Positions 56,289 through 64,000 of a stretch of DNA of 64,000 nt are shown piece by piece (within the stretch, counting starts at the first letter, position 1; each line of letters starts with the position of its first letter). The notes beneath the pieces are model-generated. The model was not told where the DNA came from. It was given only the letters and a program-made list of their open reading frames with translations, and ran no database searches. The stretch comes from Macrobrachium rosenbergii (Eukaryota; Arthropoda; Malacostraca; Decapoda; Palaemonidae). The position numbers and the translations under genes are program-made. Location of the stretch: contig NC_089788.1 of assembly GCF_040412425.1 (NCBI RefSeq), positions 64,993,720 to 65,057,719 of the forward strand. Direction: 5' to 3'.

Positions 56289-57859
56289 GCACATAAGGAT
56301 ACCCATTTTAAAATGTAACTACATACATTTTCCACAATGATTTAATTCCCAAGACGACAGTTCTGTTAAGATTTAATTTTTGATAACTTAAAAAGATTTT
56401 ACTGGTGCCTAAAATGACCTATCTCAAATGGCCTCCTGCTTATATCACTTAGTACGAAGTCATTCTTAGGACAAGTCTACCCATAACAAAAATTCTTGAC
56501 CACCAAATATCTCTACTTTCCATCCCTTCAGCTTCTTTAACAGAACCTTACTTGTAATTCACACCATTCATAGAAAATCGGTCCCTTCCTAATAACTTAC
56601 AAGGCAAGAGGTACCAGTGACTTGCTTAATTATATAAAGTTAAATGAGCCCTACCCTAATTGATAAGAAGACGACTAAGAAATGCTTTTTCCCTTTTATA
56701 ACAAATCCGGGAAAATATCGCGTACTCAGCTGAAAAAGTAATGAGTGGTTCTCAAGATGCTCTTTCTATAAAGTTTGCCTATCAATGTAACGTTAAGATG
56801 AATGATCCCTTCTCATCACCGAGTTTGCTTATTCAGTCACATCCCAAAAATAACGTTGACAAACTCCCCTGACAGGACACACTTGAGTTTACTTATTCAT
56901 AGACTTAAGATACCATTGTTAACAACACAAAACCACCTTTATAGTAGCAGCATTTTGAATAAAGTGTACGTATAACTTTTCGTATCTAATATATTCTTCA
57001 TAATTTACGTCATGTAATTTTCATGAGTTACCCACTAATGTTCATAACTTTATTCACCCAATACACTTTACAAATTATCCTTGAAGCAATCAATTTAATT
57101 TGAGCAATGACATTTATTTCCCCGAAATACCATTTTTAGTAATGAGTATGAGTTTTCCTATTTAATCCTTTATCCACAGTACAATTATGATATTAAACTC
57201 ATCTCAAAGTGACATTTTGGAACCCTCACATGCTAGCAGTCTTGAAATATGGAGGTACCATGAAAATCATACTCTTTAGACACTCAACTATACCTACGGC
57301 ATTAACTTCAATGTGTAATGTAAAGAAAGGTGCATTATTGTCCTGGCAAGCTTCATACAAGTTCAATAGATTTTAAACGCTTAAAAATGTCGTTTCCAAT
57401 CTGTTGTCAGATTTGAAGTGAAAATTAATAAATCAATTTTAAAATATATATGTCATAGAATGCAAAAATGTAAACAGTTCCTCCAGAGTTCTCTCTCCTG
57501 TATTAAGCAAAACATTTAAGAAACCCATCTGTAAGTAAACTTAAAGCACCAATGCTTGCGCAATATTCCAATGATGCAAGACCTATTACTTATTAAGAAT
57601 TTAAATCTATAGGAACTTATATCAAATTAAGTAACTGAAAAACCATGATTTAGGGTTACCATTGTACAAAACGATTTATTTTTAAGGCCCAACCATCAAG
57701 GAGGCCAGTTCAGTTATCCGTAAAAAAAAAAAGGGGCCGGGTGGGTAGGGGAATCATTAATTGTACGCCAGCTGAAAATAGTAGGCTACCTATTCTATGA
57801 AGGTTAATATAAGAATGAACTATTAATCTGGCGTAAACGAGATGGGGTCTTTCGGTCAT
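56289..57859. other. Unassigned AT-rich tract
   Basis: Nothing recognised. Confidence 0.5.
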
Positions 57860-57896
57860 AAGTCATTTAGACCGTAAGCACGTTTAGGCTGCGTCC

Positions 57897-58024
57897 ACAC
57901 GATCGAGCTTTGCTCGGTGTGACGTCAGAAGCGGTCAAAGGCTGACTTTGCCAACTGTTTCTCCGCTTCTGACGTTACATCGGACAAAGTTCGTCGAACA
58001 AAGCTTGATCGTGTGGGCACAGCC
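57897..58024. mobile_element. 128-bp palindromic MITE-like hairpin
   Basis: GGCTGCGTCCACACGATCGA at 57897 is the near-inverse of the right end (GATCGTGTGGGCACAGCC, ending 58024), and inner parts also pair (GACGTCAGAAGCG against CGCTTCTGACGTTAC). A further inverted pair outside it, AAGTCATTTAG near 57860 and CTAAATGACTT near 58135, suggests nesting. The superfamily and target duplication are unclear. Confidence 0.7.
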
Positions 58025-58149
58025 CAAAATGCAAAACGGGCGCCGTGTTTAGCAGTCCCTTGTGGATGTACGTAAAACAAAATAATGACGGTAAATACCA
58101 TAAACAAAGTCTTACGTTGTTTTGGGTGCTAAAGCCTAAATGACTTGAG

Positions 58150-59860
58150 GCAAGACCACCGAGTGGTCTCGCTTGAGGCAGAAACGAAAAGGACCAGCGT
58201 TAACAGTGATCTACCTGATATTACATATCGAAACTAAGTTACAGGTGAATATATATTAAAAAAAGTCAGCTACCTGATAAGTGACATTAAATTAAGTAAC
58301 AAGAGTTTATCCTTAAACGTGTTGTACTCTGGATATAAAAGTTAAAAAATGTAGCCGTGACTACCTAATAGCTGATATTGCACTGATAAATTTAGGTTTA
58401 TTATGCACCCTGAAACACCTTGAGCTAACTGATACTAAATGAGAATTATACGTAAAAAACTACATATCCTGAAATGCACTAAGCTGCGTACTTGATAACA
58501 GATATTAACTCTGCTATGAAAAACGAAAACTATATATAGTACCCGGAAACATCTGTATTAAACTTATATCTTAGGCATCAAAAAATAATCTTGAAACAGT
58601 GTTATGATAATTGATATTTAAGCATTATGAATGTAATGTAAAAAAAAGTATCCTGAAGGATGTCAAACAGAGCTAATAATGAACGGATAAGGAAATTGAA
58701 TAATTTATGTATCCAGAACATTGAGCTACTTGTATTTGATATAAAGCGGATACTAAATATGTGAAAGCAAACTATCTCCTGAGACATGCTAAACTAATTG
58801 ACACCTATAAAGCTAAGAAATTTAAATTCAAACCTTGTACAGTACTGTTTATCATAAAAAAAAACAGCAACCTGAAATGTACTAAAGTACTTTATTACAT
58901 ATTAAATAATGAATCTTGCATAAAAGACCCAGGTATCCTGAAGTATACCGAGATGTCTCAGAGCCTTTGTTTAACTAATAAGAAAAAGTCTATATATCTC
59001 CTGCAACTCTGAGCTACTTTACTACTGATAGGAAAATAGGGAAATTCAAGTGGAAAATAAACTGTTTATCCTAAAATATACAAAGTTGAATGACGGCCGA
59101 AATTAGTGATCGGAAAGCCTAGTAAAACACATTGAAAAAAGCAACATATGGATCTATAGGTTGTTTAATTTTCAACTTCAGAAATGCGTAATATGTAATA
59201 TTTAACAAGATTTTCAAGTCTGAGAGGAAACTCTGTATTCTGAATAATACTGAGCTACCCGATGGCTAACATTAAATTGAGAAGGAATAAATGACAAATG
59301 GTTACCGAAATAAGAAATCAGTAGAGACTACTCTAGATCCTACTCAGCTATGGGTCAGTAGGCGCTGTTATAACCCTGGCAATTTAACAATGGCACAATA
59401 CTGTAAACTTAATCGTATCTTAGTCTGAATAGTCAAATGAAGAAAGATTATCTCTCTCTATACCAGAGTTTGACTACTTCTAACATTTAATGGGATAATT
59501 TTTCTACATTTCTATCATCTGCAACACATTTTTTTTTAATATCCACTACACTCATACTACAACAATTTGATAAATATAAATGTAGCTGTCCATTGAAGTC
59601 TATGTTCTGCTTTCATGGCAAATACTTATGAGACTGGTATTTTCTGTGGTGCATCACTATATTGTGATCGAAAATGAGTAAAAAAGGCCACAATAATGTA
59701 ATTGATAAAGGGAGGAGCTAAAACTATATAATAGAAGTAGTCAAGTAGGCCATAGAAGGGTAGTGGAGGGGGCTTTGGTAAATATTTGCAAAGCAGTAGA
59801 TGGCAATATAGAGGACATACATACAGACAGGCTAGTCTGTCGTTCCATAAATTGAAATTT
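58150..59860. other. Unassigned AT-rich tract
   Basis: Repeated short phrases such as CTACCTGATA and CTGAAA...CTAA recur irregularly over 58210-59060, which may be an ancient degraded tandem array. Nothing else was recognised. Confidence 0.4.
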
Positions 59861-59869
59861 CAGGCAGTT

Positions 59870-60120
59870 TCTCGAGGCCCCTGATACTCTCTCTCCCTCA
59901 TCTCTCCCCGCACAGGTTGTCGAAGTGCAGTTGTCGCAGAAACAAGCAAACAACAGGCACCGATGCTGAAAGTCGTTCTCCACCCACGAACCACCTAGTC
60001 ACCAGTGGCGAGCACCGTAGTCGTACGCTCGAGCGACAGCCGTTAAGATCACAACGGTTGGCCCACAGAGACGGAGAAACAGCCATTACATAACTGCTAA
60101 GTCCACACCGAAAGAGTGTT
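59870..60120. other. CpG-richer island, possible promoter or first exon
   Basis: This stretch stands out for CpG content (for example GTAGTCGTACGCTCGAGCGA) in an otherwise AT-rich, CpG-poor tract. It also has a pyrimidine run followed by CAG near 59915. A promoter or first exon of a host gene is possible. No TATA box or coding frame could be assigned. Confidence 0.25.
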
Positions 60121-61500
60121 CGATGTTTTCCTGGATCGACTGTTACGAAAATTCATTTCAACACGTCTTTTTGAGAAAAACGACTATTTTTATTAAGTTG
60201 ACCGAAGAGGACCGTTGCTCAAACGGTCGGAAGCTCCCTGGATTTTATCCCTTTTTGTATTTTTTGTATCTTGAAAAATACAGTTTATCAATTACATTAT
60301 TGTGGCTTTTTTTACTCGAGACTGGTATATATTCAACTTGTCTCACATTTTTTGCAAGCTGTAAAGGTAGACGTTTTCTTGAAGAGATGAGGAAGAAGTT
60401 AATGACATCGTGTGGCATTGAGATCTTTTGAATTACGATATATTCAGATAGAATTAGATATAACCAAGTCCCCAGCATTCTGTACCCAGGATCCATCATT
60501 AAGGGGGCCACAGATGGGCGAGGCTATTTTTAAAGTAGCATTTCATATCATTTTACTTAATATGGGCGTAGTAAATAAAATATTTAAACATTGGACTGCT
60601 ATGCAACATCTACTAGAAAAAAAAGTGTCAGGCTTCTTAGTTTAAGTTCCAAATACCAAAATACAATAAACAGTTCTGTATCTGAATTAAATATATTATT
60701 GCTACTTAGGCCTGGTCTTAACATTTAAAACATTTACAAGACTATTTCAACATTTTCACGCAACCTGTTAAAACCTTTTAGAACCAGAACTGTCCTACCT
60801 CTGTCTAATGTTCTTATGTAGTCCATTTACTCTGCTAGTTGGCTCGCTGATTGAATTTCTAACGGTACTCATAAAAAACCAAACCATTTGATATAACACA
60901 CCTGAACTGACCCATAATCACTGGGGAAATGACAGAAAATTAAACAAGTTTTGCAGAGCTAATATTTCAGTACCAAGATTCTGTACATAAAAGTTACGGT
61001 TACCACAAGAGACCTACTTGGATTACAAAATTTTCCCATTTCATTAAATTAATTTTATTACAGGAATATTCTAAGAGCCATTGCAACCGGCAACACACAA
61101 ACCTCGTTTCACTATTTTCATGCTGTCCCAAAACTGCTTTCCAAAACTTTTAACTGTATTCTTCCGAGTTTATGTGAAACAATAGTTCTGGTTCGTGTAA
61201 CAACTGTTTCTATCCCACCCAAATCATTTATTCCCCAGATGCCTCGTTTCAGGTTCATTAAATTCTTACCTTTGTTGAAGTGCTACACAACTTCTTTGAT
61301 TATTTATTTCAAAATTGGCCAAGTATTTGTTCAAGAACTTGCTAGCAGTTCATATCACCTGAAACGACAAGAAACAAGCTATTTAAATAACGGAAAACGA
61401 GGTCTTTCTGCTTACGAGAGTTCAAAATAAAGTTGCCTAAAACCAGACCCTAATTGTTCCACGTGTCTTATTAATAAAAGGGGCATATATGAGGTCTAGC
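60121..61500. other. Unassigned tract
   Basis: A 102-codon plus-strand frame (60123-60431, starting MFSWIDCYENSF) with a hydrophobic middle directly follows the CpG-richer island. No family was recognised and there is no other support for expression. Confidence 0.3.
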
Positions 61501-61775
61501 TCTACGTTGGGCGAGTCGGTAGAGCTGTGGACTGACACTCGCCAGGCCCGAGTTCGAGTTCCCGGCCGGCTGATGAAGAGTTAGAGGAATTATTTCTGGT
61601 GATAGAAATTCATTTCTCGTCATAATGTGGTTCGGATTCCACAATAAGCTGTAGGTCCCGTTGCTAAGTAACCGATTGGTTCTTAGCCACGTAATATAAG
61701 TCTAATCCTTCGGACCAGCCCTAGGAGAGCTGTTAATCAGCTCAGTGGTCTGGTAAAACTAAGGTACACTTAACT
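61501..61775 (+). repeat. tRNA-derived SINE copy 2
   Basis: A-box-like TTGGGCGAGTCGG (61507-61519) and B-box-like CGAGTTCGAGTTCC (61549-61562) lie in a tRNA-like head. The body matches the copy at 36041: GGTGATAGAAATTCATTTCT, GGTTCGGATTCCACAATAAG, GTAGGTCCCGTTGCTAAGTA and AGAGCTGTTAATCAGCTCAG, ending in ACACTTAACTTTTTC. No clear target duplication was found. The tRNA head is better preserved than in copy 1. Confidence 0.9.
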
Positions 61776-62793
<1,018 letters not shown>

Positions 62794-62831
62794 GACTTAC
62801 AGCTGTGATCACGAGCCGTTGCTTACATTGG

Positions 62832-63420
62832 ATGTATTCAAGATTTAAACAAAAATAAAAAAACGCATCGCTAAGACGATGGAATGGTGCTTCTGATGGT
62901 GGTCGTTGAGGGAATGCTTTCTGTGCAATTAATATAATACTAGGTGGATTTCATGTGGGATTTTATTAAGGGAAGGGATGTTGGTGGCAGAAGTGTTTTG
63001 GGAATAGCAAATGTTGGCAAGACAATGAAATTGGAATTTAAGGCGATTTGATTTGGCGTCGGTGCCCTTCTTACCCGGAATAGGGCCAATCTCTCGCTAA
63101 TGTAAAGCTCCAAGACATTTTCTTTCGTAGAGCGGCATAACCGAGTGGTAATACTTCTTTACCAGTAAGAATATGTAGACAATAAATACTGAACGTACTG
63201 TGAGCCTGAAATTGGAAATAATATAGTATGTCGTCCAAATTGATTGAAATGAAAAGCAAAGAAGGACTTGCAGCAGCGATCGGGAACAGCCGTCTTTGTT
63301 TCCATTGGCGTTGCCATTCAAGATGAATAGAAGAAAAACAAAATCGCATCGCCAAGACGATGGAAAGGCACTTGAGATGGTGATCGTTGATGAAATGCTT
63401 CCTTTTGCAGTTTCATAAAA
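62832..63420. repeat. Two direct repeats of about 105 bp, spaced 480 bp
   Basis: ATTCAAGAT...CGCATCGCTAAGACGATGGA and the following GGTGGTCGTTGAGGGAATGC at 62832-62940 recur as ATTCAAGAT...CGCATCGCCAAGACGATGGA and GGTGATCGTTGATGAAATGC at 63312-63420. The two copies are diverged. Confidence 0.8.
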
Positions 63421-63753
63421 ATGTCCATTTACATGCCGTAGATTTCTAAATTGATAATTGAGAGTGTGTAGAGGCAGTCTGGTGACCACCCACAGTAGTA
63501 TGTTGCATCGAATTCGAAATAAAATAATAACTGTCCCAGGTAAATAGCTCATTTCTATTTTATTCTCGTATATCATTTTAACTTTAAACAAACTGCTGTT
63601 CCTCCAATTATAAGGTTTGACCAGCCTTATTAGGCTGCGTTTAGGATGTTCAAAAGTTAGAAAACCATCTGGTACAAGCCTAGCCTGTATAGTTTGAGAA
63701 GCAACAAACATTAAGCCAAAAGACACTATCTTGGCTGCCATTTTTCCCAACAC
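63097..63753 (-). CDS. Uncharacterised 218-codon reading frame
   Basis: This is the longest open frame in the window that is not explained by a simple repeat. At an AT content near 62% a frame this long is not expected by chance in 64 kb. From the second Met it starts MAAKIVSFGLMFVASQTIQA, which looks like a signal peptide with a cleavage-like alanine before RLVPDG. The rest is hydrophobic and basic, with no domain I recognise, and includes one of the direct repeats at 63312-63420. It could be a first coding exon of a secreted protein with read-through into intron, part of an unknown transposon, or chance. No polyadenylation signal or splice site was assigned. Confidence 0.25.
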   Translation of the reverse strand: MLGKMAAKIVSFGLMFVASQTIQARLVPDGFLTFEHPKRSLIRLVKPYNWRNSSLFKVKMIYENKIEMSYLPGTVIILFRIRCNILLWVVTRLPLHTLNYQFRNLRHVNGHFYETAKGSISSTITISSAFPSSWRCDFVFLLFILNGNANGNKDGCSRSLLQVLLCFSFQSIWTTYYIISNFRLTVRSVFIVYIFLLVKKYYHSVMPLYERKCLGALH

Positions 63754-64000
63754 TTAGACCAGATTAGTCTAGAAATACTGTACCAATTCTATAATGATAG
63801 TTCATTTCCTAAATTCTAGAATATTATGGCCTGCACAAGCACGTCTCTGTAGAAGTTGAGACTAGCTCCTAGTGTGGGCTCGATGAATGGTTATACATAA
63901 CCTTGGTTTGTAGGACTATTTGCTTGAATATATTTTGGTTAGTTTGGTTTTAATTTCAACGAATAGTTGATACCAGATTCCTCTATACGGTAATCATCGT
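63754..64000. other. Unassigned tract to the end of the window
   Basis: Nothing recognised. Confidence 0.5.

Noticed and set aside
61501..61575. Possible tRNA gene
   Set aside because: A and B boxes are present, but the head continues into a SINE body shared with 36041-36322, and a full cloverleaf was not recovered.

Overview
This is nuclear DNA from an animal with a large, repeat-rich, AT-rich genome. There are no operons, ribosome-binding sites or dense long reading frames. Long unassigned tracts are broken by dinucleotide microsatellites ((AT)n, (GA)n, (CA)n), poly-T runs and decayed transposable elements of many classes. The mix of DIRS-like, RTE-like, jockey-like and Ty3/gypsy elements, tRNA-headed SINEs and a SINE-like repeat ending in (ATTCC)n suggests a decapod crustacean, perhaps a caridean shrimp. 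That placement rests on remembered repeat families and is an inference; no host gene confirms it.

Layout. 1-6 kb: unassigned AT-rich DNA with two small tandem duplications. 6-9 kb: a 76-bp palindromic mini-transposon, then a plus-strand DIRS-like remnant (RNase H, then tyrosine recombinase) and repeats that may be its termini. 9.06-10.97 kb: a degenerate plus-strand jockey-like LINE. 11-17 kb: unassigned DNA with tandem duplications and a foldback repeat whose arms resemble a motif near the DIRS remnant. 18.6-21.5 kb: a minus-strand RTE-like LINE with a recognisable endonuclease and an intact FADD box. 21.7-24.1 kb: three copies of a SINE-like repeat ending in (ATTCC)n (a fourth lies at 56 kb). 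24.7-26.7 kb: a possible THAP-bearing DNA-transposon remnant. 28.3-29.3 kb: two inverted-repeat transposons, one a 522-bp foldback with an exact 9-bp target duplication. 31.7-35.3 kb: a minus-strand Ty3/gypsy element with two LTRs and a GATA target duplication, lacking reverse transcriptase. 36.0 kb and 61.5 kb: two tRNA-derived SINEs. 39.4-40.8 kb: a piggyBac-like element bounded by TTAA. 43.6 kb: a Tigger/pogo-like MITE. 46.3-47.0 kb: a second TTAA-bounded element. 49.8-53.3 kb: a second minus-strand Ty3/gypsy element, with reverse transcriptase but catalytic substitutions. 53-64 kb: unassigned DNA with an exact 92-bp tandem duplication, a palindromic hairpin, a CpG-richer island near 60 kb and one unusually long uncharacterised reading frame.

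No complete host gene could be called. The best host-gene hints are a short exon-like segment at 41826-41908 (splice-acceptor-like and donor-like borders, ending in a stop) and a 218-codon minus-strand frame at 63097-63753 with a signal-peptide-like start. All transposase or polymerase reading frames seen are broken. The window reads as intergenic or intronic DNA built by successive transposon insertions. No new functional system is demonstrated; the most unusual items are the nested palindrome at 28.8-29.3 kb, the protease-to-RNase H deletion junction in the first gypsy element, and the set of elements bounded by TTAA.
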